Of a stretch of 19,610 nucleotides of DNA, positions 7,547 to 14,622 are shown one piece after another. How positions within the stretch are numbered: the first letter of the stretch is position 1; every line of letters begins with the position of its first letter. The position numbers and the translations under genes were made by a program. A model generated the notes under the pieces. That model was not told the origin of the DNA and did not search any database. It saw nothing but the letters and a program-made list of their open reading frames with translations. This stretch comes from Planctomycetia bacterium. GTDB lineage: Bacteria; Planctomycetota; UBA1135; GCA-002686595. The DNA lies in the NCBI GenBank assembly GCA_005778045.1, contig SXKQ01000118.1:1-19610 (forward strand), given 5' to 3'.

Positions 7547-8353
7547 CTAGAGACCCTGCCCGCCGGGTGCGCGGTAGACCAAAAACGCGCGCTCGCCCAT
7601 GTCCCCAGGCAACTTGTGCTCCCACACCGTGTCGAGGCGGAAGCCGAGCCGTTCGGCCTCGCGCTCCGCCGCGCGCGCCTCGCGCGACCACGACGGCCCC
7701 TTGAGCATCAGGAGGTCCTTGTGCGAGTGGCGCACCTTGCGAAGCAGCCGCACGTTCTCACGCACGGAGCTGACGGCGCGCACGAGCACGATGTCGTACT
7801 TGTTGCGCGCGAGGTGATCCTCTGCGCGCTCGGCCACGGCGCTCGCGTTGCGCAGCCCGAGCGCCGCGATGGTCTCCTTGACGAAATCGGCGCGCTTGGC
7901 GCGCGAGTCGAGCATCACCACGCGCGCCGCGGGCTCGGCCAGCGCGACGGGCATGCCGGGGAAGCCTCCACCGGTGCCGAGGTCGAGCAGCGAGCGCCCC
8001 CCGAGCGGCAGGAGCCGCGTCGTGCGCCACGAGTCGAGGTAGTGCTTGGCCGCGACCTCGCGCGGCTCGACGATGGCCGTCAGGTTGAGCCGTCGGTTGC
8101 CCTCGAGCACGAGTCGCGCATGTTCGGCAAAGCGTTCCAGCACCGCGGGCTCGATCTCCTCGCCCGTGAAGGCCCAATCCATCGCCGAGCGCAGCTCTTC
8201 GAGGCTCGGGACCGGGGTGTCCGCATGGGCGACGACCCCATCGGGGTCGTCGTCGCGCCGCGCTTTTACTTCCGAGCCCTCTCCGTCCGCGGGGCCCTCG
8301 GCGCCGGAATGTTCCCCGCCTGCGGGGCGCTTCGCTTCATCGTCGAGGCTCAT
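7547..8353 (-). CDS. rsmG: 16S rRNA m7G527 methyltransferase RsmG (GidB)
   Basis: RsmG methylates N7 of G527 in the 530 loop of 16S rRNA using S-adenosylmethionine; its loss classically gives low-level streptomycin resistance. Motifs seen are NLTAI (90-94), KHYLDS (103-108), the SAM-binding loop LLDLGTGGGFPGMP (122-135), LDSRAKRADF (148-157) and RAVSSV near 192. The ATG at 8353 gives 268 residues with a 48-residue acidic, Gly/Asp/Glu-rich N-terminal extension that E. coli RsmG (207 aa) lacks. Either the extension is real and disordered, or translation starts later near residue 40-58; no ribosome binding site decides it. The gene follows tRNA-Trp by 20 bases and precedes the 33-aa membrane ORF. 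Confidence 0.95.
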   Translation of the reverse strand: MSLDDEAKRPAGGEHSGAEGPADGEGSEVKARRDDDPDGVVAHADTPVPSLEELRSAMDWAFTGEEIEPAVLERFAEHARLVLEGNRRLNLTAIVEPREVAAKHYLDSWRTTRLLPLGGRSLLDLGTGGGFPGMPVALAEPAARVVMLDSRAKRADFVKETIAALGLRNASAVAERAEDHLARNKYDIVLVRAVSSVRENVRLLRKVRHSHKDLLMLKGPSWSREARAAEREAERLGFRLDTVWEHKLPGDMGERAFLVYRAPGGQGL

Positions 8354-8373
8354 GGCGGGGTGGACAGGCAGGA

Positions 8374-8451
8374 TGGCAGGCCAGCAGGGATTCGAACCCC
8401 GAACCTACTGATTTGGAATCAGTCGCTCTAACCGTTAGGAGCTACTGGCCT
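8374..8451 (-). tRNA. tRNA-Trp(CCA)
   Basis: On the minus strand AGGCCAG pairs with CTGGCCT, followed by discriminator G and an encoded CCA. The anticodon stem-loop is ACTGA-TTCCAAA-TCAGT with anticodon CCA (reads UGG). The D-arm is GCTC/GAGC and the T-arm CGGGG-TTCGAAT-CCCTG. Total length is 78 nt including CCA. It sits 20 bases upstream of rsmG on the same strand, so the two are probably cotranscribed. Confidence 0.97.
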
Positions 8452-8466
8452 GCGCGTGGCGTGACA

Positions 8467-8495
8467 AGGGTAAAGACCGGGCCCGCGCGAGGCAA
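8467..8495 (-). promoter_or_regulatory. Promoter of tRNA-Trp / rsmG
   Basis: On the minus strand TTGCCT is followed after exactly 17 bases by TACCCT, 15 bases before the mature tRNA 5' end. The arrangement mirrors the tRNA-Leu promoter (TTGACT, 17 bases, TACCTT), which strengthens both calls. It is likely to drive the tRNA, rsmG and the small ORF after it. Confidence 0.55.
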
Positions 8496-8562
8496 CAGCG
8501 CAGGCGGCGTCTCCGCGCAGTAGAGTGAAGGGCCCGCAAACCGATCCGGACCACTCCTCGCC

Positions 8563-9924
8563 ATGCCCGACCCCGCGGACGAGCGCGTGCACGCGCCTCG
8601 CATCCCCCGCATCATTCCCACCGACATCCCCCACAGCGCCTTCGACCAGAACGCGCTGCGCGTGGTGAGCCGACTGCAACGCGAAGGCAACGAGGCCTAC
8701 CTCGTCGGCGGCTGCGTGCGCGATCTGCTCCTCGGTCGTCGCCCCAAGGACTACGACGTCGCGACTTCGGCCACGCCGCGCGGCGTAAAAAGCCTGTTCT
8801 TCAACGGCCGCATCATCGGACGGCGCTTCAAGCTCGTGCATGTGCGCTACGGCGAGCAGGTGGTCGAGACCGCCACGTTCCGCCGCGCTCCGGAACGCAG
8901 CGAGGGCGAGGGCGAGGACCTGCTCATCGTCGAGGACAACAACTGGGGCACGGCGCAGGAAGACGCGCAGCGACGCGACTTCACCATCAACGCGCTGTTC
9001 CTCGATCCCTACCGCCGCGAGATCCTCGACTACGTCGGAGGCCTCGAGGATCTCGAGGCCGGCGTGCTGCGCACGAGCGGCGATCCCTACGTGCGCATGG
9101 CAGAGGACCCGGTCCGCATCCTGCGCGCCGTGAAGTTCGCCACGCGCCTCGGCTTCCGCATCGACGAGGAAACCTGGGACGCGATGGCCGAGCACTCCGA
9201 CGACCTCGCGCGCTCCGCCAAGCCGCGCGTCATGGAAGAGATCCTGCGCCTCTTGCGCTCGGGTACGGCCCTCGGCGCGCTGCGCAGCATGCGCAAGTGC
9301 GGCGTCCTGCGCGTGATCCTGCCGGAGCTCGATCGCCACGTTGGCGCGCACGACAGCACCGATCCCGAGGTCCACGACCGCGCCGACTCCGTGTGGCGGC
9401 TCCTCGAGGCGCTTGACTCGTACGTGCACGAGAAGCACGCGCCCTCGACCGCCACCTGCATCGCGACCCTGTTCCTGCGCATGATCGAGCGCGACGCCGC
9501 GCTCGACCCGCGCACCCACCAAGGCGAGATCGGCGGCCGCGAGCTGCTCGAACTCGCCGCCGAGCGGCTCGACGCCTTCGCGACCGAGTACCGCCTCGCC
9601 AAGCGCGACGGCTACAAGGCCGCGCGCGCCATCGCCCTGCAGCGCAACTTCACCCAGACGCCGACCAAGCGTTTCAGCCCGCTGCTCTTCGCGCGTGATC
9701 AGGACTTCCCCGAGGCGCTCGAGCTGTTCCGCCTGCGCTGCAGCGCCTGGGGCCAGGGCTGGGACGTGTATGAGGCGTGGCTCGAGCGTGCCGCGGAGGC
9801 GCAAGCTGCGCCGACCGAGACGCTCGACCTCGAACGCAAGCGCAAGCAACGCCGCGGACGCCGCCGCGGGGGTCGGCGCGCTGCTTCGGAAGCGGCGCCG
9901 GAAACTTCTTCCGACGCGTCCTGA
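8563..9924 (+). CDS. pcnB: Poly(A) polymerase-type class II nucleotidyltransferase
   Basis: A 453-residue tRNA-nucleotidyltransferase-family enzyme. The catalytic head shows YLVGGCVRDLLLG (46-58), the metal-binding DYD pair Asp63/Asp65, RRDFTINALF (137-146), and EDPVRILRAVKFATRLGF (181-198). The sequence IIGRRFKLVHV at about 84-94 fits the signature used to separate bacterial poly(A) polymerases from CCA-adding enzymes. Both tRNAs in this window encode CCA, which also fits a tailing rather than CCA-building role. The C-terminus ends in a very basic run (RKRKQRRGRRRGGRR) that should bind RNA. Poly(A) polymerase adds 3' tails that promote RNA decay. It is divergent from tRNA-Trp. The start is ATG; no strong ribosome site is seen. 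A CCA-adding enzyme remains a lesser alternative. Confidence 0.9.
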   Translation: MPDPADERVHAPRIPRIIPTDIPHSAFDQNALRVVSRLQREGNEAYLVGGCVRDLLLGRRPKDYDVATSATPRGVKSLFFNGRIIGRRFKLVHVRYGEQVVETATFRRAPERSEGEGEDLLIVEDNNWGTAQEDAQRRDFTINALFLDPYRREILDYVGGLEDLEAGVLRTSGDPYVRMAEDPVRILRAVKFATRLGFRIDEETWDAMAEHSDDLARSAKPRVMEEILRLLRSGTALGALRSMRKCGVLRVILPELDRHVGAHDSTDPEVHDRADSVWRLLEALDSYVHEKHAPSTATCIATLFLRMIERDAALDPRTHQGEIGGRELLELAAERLDAFATEYRLAKRDGYKAARAIALQRNFTQTPTKRFSPLLFARDQDFPEALELFRLRCSAWGQGWDVYEAWLERAAEAQAAPTETLDLERKRKQRRGRRRGGRRAASEAAPETSSDAS

Positions 9925-9954
9925 TCGCGGACGTCGAAGGGGCACGATTCTGCT

Positions 9955-9993
9955 TGCGCTCCGGCCTCGCGCCGGGACGCAGGGGTACCTTTT
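9955..9993 (+). terminator. Possible pcnB terminator
   Basis: An 11-position stem (9955-9965 with 9971-9981) has one mismatch, one G-U pair and a 5-base loop. It lies 30 bases after the pcnB stop. A short TTTT run at 9990-9993 is 8 bases away from the stem, further than usual, so the call is tentative. Confidence 0.35.
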
Positions 9994-10133
9994 GCTGTCC
10001 GAGCAGTCTGGCCCACCCTGTGGGTGCGAACGACGGTAACCCACGGGAAGGGTCGTCGGACGCGCCCGCGCGGGAGGGGCAGGTCGGACGGCAGAGGACA
10101 CTCGCTTCGTTTGTGGTTTTGATGTTCCTTGGG

Positions 10134-10159
10134 GCGACCTTCGAGCGATCGAAGGTCGC
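10134..10159. repeat. Perfect 10-bp inverted repeat
   Basis: GCGACCTTCG (10134-10143) and CGAAGGTCGC (10150-10159) form a perfect stem around a 6-base spacer. It ends 35 bases before the start codon of the exported-protein gene. No T-run follows on either strand, so a leader hairpin or protein-binding site is more likely than a terminator. Confidence 0.6.
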
Positions 10160-10194
10160 TCCGCTTGCTTTCCCGTGCCGCGCAAAAGGCCACA

Positions 10195-11361
10195 ATGGTG
10201 CCCATGCTCGTCGCCCTCGCACTCGTCATCCCGACCTTCCCCTCGCCGTCGATCGCGGCGTTCCCGGCACGGCCACAGGAGGGTGCTGCGAAGCACGAGC
10301 GCAGCGACGCCGATGCGCGCCGCGCCTTTGGGTTCCTGACGGAAGCCGAGCAGGCGGACTGCGTCGAGGAGCTCACGGCCGAGCTCGAGTGGCTCGACAC
10401 TTTCCAGCTGCGGCTCGTGCGCTACGCACGCACACTCGATGAGCGCGATCCGGGACTGCTGCCCATCGAGCGCGAGACGCCCCACTTCGACCCCAGGGAA
10501 CACGCGCCCGGACAGCCGATCGCGCGCAAGCTGCTGGCGCCCGACTCGTCCGCAGCGCGCAAGACGCGCGAGCGCATCCTGCGTCGAGTCCCGCAGTCGC
10601 CGCTCGTCGCGAGCTACCGCTATGACTGGGTCCAGGGCGACATCGTGCGCAGCGCGAGCGCACCCGACGCCCGGCGCGTGTTCGACAACGCGCTGGCCGG
10701 CTTCGCTCCGGACCATGACCTTGCGCTCGCGCTGGTCGAACGCGCACTCGACGACGGCTCGCAGCGCGCGGCGCTCGACGCCTTCGGCCACGCGTACACC
10801 GATCGCTCGGGCAACGTGTATCCCGGCCTGACGCTCTACGACGCTTGGGCTTCGGGCGAGGAGATCGAGATGCCCGACGTCGACAGCCTCGGCGTCGTGC
10901 ACACGCTGCTGGGGATCCGCGACCGCTGGATCGCGCCCGTGCCCGACCGCGAGCACAACGAGCTCTACGCCACGGTCGGAACGCTGTTCCGCTCGGCCCA
11001 GCGCCACCGCGGCCTGCGCAGCGCGATCGCCGCCACGTTCCTCGAGAGCTCCCCGAAGCTCCCGGGCTCGTATCCGACCTCGATCGAGCGCTTCCACGGC
11101 TTGTGGGATTCCTGCGCCTCGACGCCCGCGGAGGTCGCAAAGCTCCTGCCCGAACCTGAGCGCTGGAGCGAGTTCCTCGTCGAGTGCTCCACGCGCATGA
11201 GCGGCGATCCGAAACTTCTCGCGGCGGCCCAGTCCCGGCAGGCCACGCTCGCGGCGGACGCGCTCGCCGTGCGCGCGCTGCTCGTGCGCCTGCTCGAGCA
11301 GCGTGGCGCCTTCGAGCGCAAGGAACGGCCCGCGCCTCCGCAGCCGGCAAAGAAGGACTGA
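10195..11361 (+). CDS. Exported protein of unknown function
   Basis: A 388-residue protein I do not recognise. The N-terminus is a Sec-type signal, MVPMLVALALVIPTF..., with a plausible cleavage after the SIAA at 19-22. The mature part is soluble and rich in charged helices. A distinctive central segment reads GHAYTDRSGNVYPGLTLYD (about 198-216), followed by DVDSLGVVHTLLGIRDRW, and a helical C-terminus ends in PPQPAKKD. I see no catalytic motif. The frame is open from 10129, but the ATG at 10195 begins the signal peptide and has AAAAGG 5 bases upstream, so I chose it. It converges on dus with no bases between the two stop codons. Confidence 0.75.
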   Translation: MVPMLVALALVIPTFPSPSIAAFPARPQEGAAKHERSDADARRAFGFLTEAEQADCVEELTAELEWLDTFQLRLVRYARTLDERDPGLLPIERETPHFDPREHAPGQPIARKLLAPDSSAARKTRERILRRVPQSPLVASYRYDWVQGDIVRSASAPDARRVFDNALAGFAPDHDLALALVERALDDGSQRAALDAFGHAYTDRSGNVYPGLTLYDAWASGEEIEMPDVDSLGVVHTLLGIRDRWIAPVPDREHNELYATVGTLFRSAQRHRGLRSAIAATFLESSPKLPGSYPTSIERFHGLWDSCASTPAEVAKLLPEPERWSEFLVECSTRMSGDPKLLAAAQSRQATLAADALAVRALLVRLLEQRGAFERKERPAPPQPAKKD

Positions 11362-12567
11362 CTAGCCGCCGTCGAGGGCCTCGGCCTCGGCCGCGTCGAA
11401 CAGCTCGCAGGGCGGCGTCGCGTCCTCGAGGTCGTTCAAGTAGCCGATCGGCAGCGAGACTTTCTGCGTGCGACCGCTCTTGCCGCGGTGCGCGCGCAGG
11501 GCGCCCGGCGGGAACGACTCCGCCTCGTCGATCCCCTCGAGCCCGGCGACGAGCTCGGCGCAGGTCGAGACGCGCTGCAGTCGCTCGCGCAGGTGGCTCG
11601 AGTTGCGAAAGCCCTTTGTGTACCAAGCGCACCACTTGCGCACCTGCTGCATCGCCGTGGCCTCGCCGAAGAACTCCACCAGCGCGCGCGCATGCTCGAG
11701 CAGGACCGCGCGCACCTCGCCGAGGTTCGGCGGACACTCGGGCTCACGCCCCTCGAAGGCCTGCGCCAACTCGCGGAACAGCCACGGTCGCCCGAGACAG
11801 CCACGCCCGACGATCACGCCATCGCAGCCGGTCTGGCGCATCATGCGCAGCGCGTCGAAGCTCTCCCAGATATCCCCGTTGCCGAGTACCGGGATGGAGA
11901 GCCGCGACTTCAGGTCGCCGATCGCGCTCCAGTCCGCCTCGCCGGAATACAGCTGGGCTGCCGTGCGAGCGTGCAGGCCGACGGCGCTCACGCCCTCTTC
12001 CTGCGCCACGCGCCCCGCCTCGCGGTAGGTGAGCAGCTCGTCGTCGACGCCCTTGCGCATCTTCATCGTCACGGGCACGCCGCGCGCGCTCGACACCATC
12101 GCCTTGGCGAGCGCCGCAACGAGCCGCGGCTTGACCGGGATCGCCGCGCCGCCGCCATGGCTCGTCACCTTGCGCACTGGGCAGCCAAGGTTGATGTCGA
12201 CATGGTGCACGCCGTCGTCGACGAGCCGCGCCACCATCTCGCCCGCATCCTTGGGATCCGACGAGTAGACCTGTACCGAGCGCGGCGACTCGTCCTCGCG
12301 CGAGCTCGCGAGCAGCACCGTGCGGCGATTGCCGTTGAGGTAGCCGCGCGCTGTGATCATCTCGCTCACGTACAGGCCCGCGCCGAAGCGCCGGCAGATG
12401 GTGCGGAACGGGTAGTTCGTCACCCCCGCCATGGGCGCGAGCACCACCGGCGGCCAGACCCGCAGCGGACCCACCCGCAAGGGCGCGAACTCGCCCGGCC
12501 GCGCGAGCGGCACGTCGCGGTTGACCTCCGAGCGCAGCCCGCCCGGCGACGCGCTACTTGCTTCCAT
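11362..12567 (-). CDS. dus: tRNA-dihydrouridine synthase, DusB-like
   Basis: A 401-residue FMN-dependent enzyme that reduces uridine to dihydrouridine in the tRNA D-loop. Motifs seen are APMAGVTNYPFR (44-55), NLGCPVRKVTSHGGGAA (126-142) with catalytic-type Cys129, KMRKG with Lys169, GLHARTAAQLYSG with His199, GNGDI (229-233) and GRGCLGRPWLF (254-264), the FMN phosphate site. The helical C-terminal domain ends in a short acidic tail. The ATG at 12567 overlaps the end of the upstream amidohydrolase-like gene by 14 bases; a GTG at codon 32, closer to the conserved core, is an alternative start. Coupling to the upstream gene is implied by the overlap. The exact Dus class and target position are not determined. 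Confidence 0.93.
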   Translation of the reverse strand: MEASSASPGGLRSEVNRDVPLARPGEFAPLRVGPLRVWPPVVLAPMAGVTNYPFRTICRRFGAGLYVSEMITARGYLNGNRRTVLLASSREDESPRSVQVYSSDPKDAGEMVARLVDDGVHHVDINLGCPVRKVTSHGGGAAIPVKPRLVAALAKAMVSSARGVPVTMKMRKGVDDELLTYREAGRVAQEEGVSAVGLHARTAAQLYSGEADWSAIGDLKSRLSIPVLGNGDIWESFDALRMMRQTGCDGVIVGRGCLGRPWLFRELAQAFEGREPECPPNLGEVRAVLLEHARALVEFFGEATAMQQVRKWCAWYTKGFRNSSHLRERLQRVSTCAELVAGLEGIDEAESFPPGALRAHRGKSGRTQKVSLPIGYLNDLEDATPPCELFDAAEAEALDGG

Positions 12568-14539
12568 CCTGGGGTGCGGCGGCCGCCGCGCGCTTCATCT
12601 TCTCGAGCTTGTCCGCGGGCAGCGGCAGCCCTGCCGTGCCGTGCATGTCGAGCTCCTGCAGCGTGGTCTGCACCTGCGCCTGCCCGACCTGCTCGAAGAT
12701 GGCCTTGGCCGCGCCATTCTCCATGAAGCCGGCGAACTTGAGCCCGCTCGGGGTCTTGAGCGCGTGGTCGCCGTCCTCGTCGAGCGCGAGCTCCCAGCGC
12801 ACGACCTCGAGCTGGAGCCCTTCGTCGAAGCGCACCACCGGCAACGGGCCGGGCGAGCGCGTCGCCGCGATCGCGAGGAAGGTGGTCGCGCTGTCGCAGT
12901 CGATCGCGCCGATCGACTCGCGCGCGTTCTGGATGTCGATGAAGGCACCATCGAGACGGCGCTCGACGCGCCACTGGCCGGCGACCTTCTGGCCGCGGAC
13001 GACGAGCTCGTGCCCCGTGTTGCGCACCTTGACCTCGAAGCTGTCGAGCAGGCCCTTGGCAAGGCGCTGGCGTGCCTCGACCTCCGTGCCGGTGTTGCCG
13101 CCGCTCGGCAGGATGCGCCGGCGCCCGCACAGCGTGATCACGCCATCGAGCTCGCGCACGACCGCAATGCGCTCGGCCGCCACGCGCCCCGTGGCCGCGA
13201 CGGTCTCGTAGCGGCAGGTGAGCAGCAGCTCGCCCTCGGGGATCTTCGGCGGATCCACCGCGATGGGTGCGCTCGCCTCTGCCTTGCGCTTGGCATGGGA
13301 GGCCGCGAGCGACTGCAGGCGCAGGTCGAGATCGGCGCGCGAAAGCAAAGCTCCGCGCAGCACGACCGCATCGACCTGTCCGAGAGCGCCGATGTCCGCC
13401 GACGGATCGCCGCGCACGAGCACGAGATCCGCGAGCTTGCCCGGCTCGAGCGTGCCGCGATCGGCGAGTCCGAGCGTCGCCGCCGCGCCGCGCGTCACCG
13501 CGTCGAGGCACGTGGCCGCGGGAATCCCCGCTGCCTGCCACTCCATGAGCTCACGCACGAGTCCCGCGCCGGGCTCGAGCCATGGGTGCGGCGCGCCGCT
13601 GCCCGGCACGAGACGCACGCCGGTGCGCTGCGCGAGCAACAAAGCAGAGCGCTGCTTGCCCACCGCCACGCTCGCCGCCGCGCGCAACTCGGGCGTCCAC
13701 GCGTTGCGCCGTCCAAGGAGGTCGGATATCCAGACCGTCTCGTACTGCGGTCCCACCAGAGCGAGCGCTGGAGCCGCCTCGCCCTCATCTTCGACGAGGC
13801 GCGCATACCCACGCAGCGCCGGCACGAGCGCGGCACCGCTCGACTGCAGCGCGCGCAGGCCCGGCTCGAGCTCCGCGAGCGCGACCTCGCTCCAGGTGCG
13901 ATCCGCGGGCAGCAGCGCGTCGAGGAACACGAAGCCGCGCTGTCCACCGGCGAGCGCATCCGCGAGCGCCTGCTTCGGCCGCAGCGGGCCCCACACCGCG
14001 AGTCCCTTCTCCGCCGCCATCGCGCACGCGCCGCGCCAAGCCTCTTCGCCGATCCCGCCGTGGACCGCCACGAAGTCGATCTTCTCCTCCCACAGGTGGT
14101 GCACGGCCTCCTTGGCCTCGACCTCGCTCGTCACCACCACCGCCGCCGCCGTGGCCGGCGGCTTGCCGTCGAGCACGCCGCCCGCGATCGAGAGCAGCGG
14201 CCCCTGCACGCGGTCGCGCTCCGCTCGGTCGCGCGAGCCGAAGATGCGCCCCATCTCATTGCCATGGTCGCGCAGCGTGGTGACGCCCGCGGCGACATAG
14301 AGCGTGTCGTGCTCCGGATCGTGGTAGCCAAAGCCGTCGATCAGGCCCGGCACGATGTGTAGGCCGCGCGCGTCGACCGTGCGCGCCTGCGCGGGAATCG
14401 ACAGGTTGACGCCGACGGCGCGAATGCGATCACCGTCGACGAGGACCGTGGCCTCGAGCGGAGCGGCGCCGGGGACGAGCGTGTGCAGCTTGCCGCCGAC
14501 GAGGGCGACGAGATCGACGAGGAGCAGGGCTGTCAGCAT
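12554..14539 (-). CDS. Amidohydrolase-fold protein lacking the metal ligands, with extra C-terminal domain
   Basis: A 661-residue protein. The N-terminal part follows the amidohydrolase (imidazolonepropionase-like) plan: a hydrophobic start (possible signal or anchor, about 2-15), the small beta domain with ATVLVDGDRIRAVG (30-43), VPGLID (63-68), AAGVTTLRDHGNE (83-95), and GTLEPGKLADLVLVRGDP (362-379). However LIDxHxH reads LIDGFGY, and the usual C-terminal Asp loop reads LVPGSGAPH, so the metal centre appears lost. The last ~255 residues form a separate domain of unknown type, with NTGHELVVRGQKVAGQW and a Lys/Ala-rich tail. ATG at 14539 or the GTG just before it are equal start options; neither has a good ribosome site. 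The stop lies inside dus. Function is unknown; catalysis of the ordinary kind is doubtful. Confidence 0.8.
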   Translation of the reverse strand: MLTALLLVDLVALVGGKLHTLVPGAAPLEATVLVDGDRIRAVGVNLSIPAQARTVDARGLHIVPGLIDGFGYHDPEHDTLYVAAGVTTLRDHGNEMGRIFGSRDRAERDRVQGPLLSIAGGVLDGKPPATAAAVVVTSEVEAKEAVHHLWEEKIDFVAVHGGIGEEAWRGACAMAAEKGLAVWGPLRPKQALADALAGGQRGFVFLDALLPADRTWSEVALAELEPGLRALQSSGAALVPALRGYARLVEDEGEAAPALALVGPQYETVWISDLLGRRNAWTPELRAAASVAVGKQRSALLLAQRTGVRLVPGSGAPHPWLEPGAGLVRELMEWQAAGIPAATCLDAVTRGAAATLGLADRGTLEPGKLADLVLVRGDPSADIGALGQVDAVVLRGALLSRADLDLRLQSLAASHAKRKAEASAPIAVDPPKIPEGELLLTCRYETVAATGRVAAERIAVVRELDGVITLCGRRRILPSGGNTGTEVEARQRLAKGLLDSFEVKVRNTGHELVVRGQKVAGQWRVERRLDGAFIDIQNARESIGAIDCDSATTFLAIAATRSPGPLPVVRFDEGLQLEVVRWELALDEDGDHALKTPSGLKFAGFMENGAAKAIFEQVGQAQVQTTLQELDMHGTAGLPLPADKLEKMKRAAAAAPQDGSK

Positions 14540-14585
14540 CACTGGGATGTTCGCAACTGCGCGCCCCGCGGGGAAGGGCTGCGGC

Positions 14586-14614
14586 TCGACCGCGCGGTAA
14601 GCGCCGCGTAGGCT
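14586..14614 (+). promoter_or_regulatory. Candidate promoter of the RlmI-like gene
   Basis: TCGACC and TAGGCT are 17 bases apart, with the -10 ending 8 bases before the ATG. Transcription would begin almost at the start codon, giving a leaderless or nearly leaderless message, which would agree with the missing Shine-Dalgarno sequence. Only partial consensus matches. Confidence 0.25.
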
Positions 14615-14622
14615 CTGCGCCC

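Larger units (their letters stand above)
9925..10194. other. Intergenic region between pcnB and the exported-protein gene
   Basis: A 270-base gap with no convincing gene. It contains a weak terminator-like hairpin just after pcnB, a CCCAC/GTGGG mini-hairpin near 10011-10023, and a perfect 10-bp inverted repeat near its right end. I compared it by eye with RNase P RNA, the SRP RNA core and tRNA patterns and saw no match. Confidence 0.5.

Noticed and set aside
8563..9924. CCA-adding enzyme instead of poly(A) polymerase
   Set aside because: The IIGRRFKLVHV segment fits the poly(A) polymerase signature, the C-terminus is a basic RNA-binding tail, and local tRNAs already encode CCA. Kept as a minor alternative only.
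9925..10194. Structured RNA gene such as RNase P RNA or SRP RNA
   Set aside because: The region forms several small GC hairpins, but I could not match conserved core motifs of either RNA. GC-rich sequence makes such hairpins common by chance.
8428..11097. 889-codon open frame on the minus strand
   Set aside because: It overlaps pcnB and the exported-protein gene on the other strand and has low-complexity Arg/Ala/Glu/His content typical of antisense frames in GC-rich DNA. It also runs through the tRNA-Trp promoter region.
12431..14362. 643-codon open frame on the plus strand
   Set aside because: Antisense shadow of the amidohydrolase-like gene, with His/Arg/Glu-rich sequence and no family signature.
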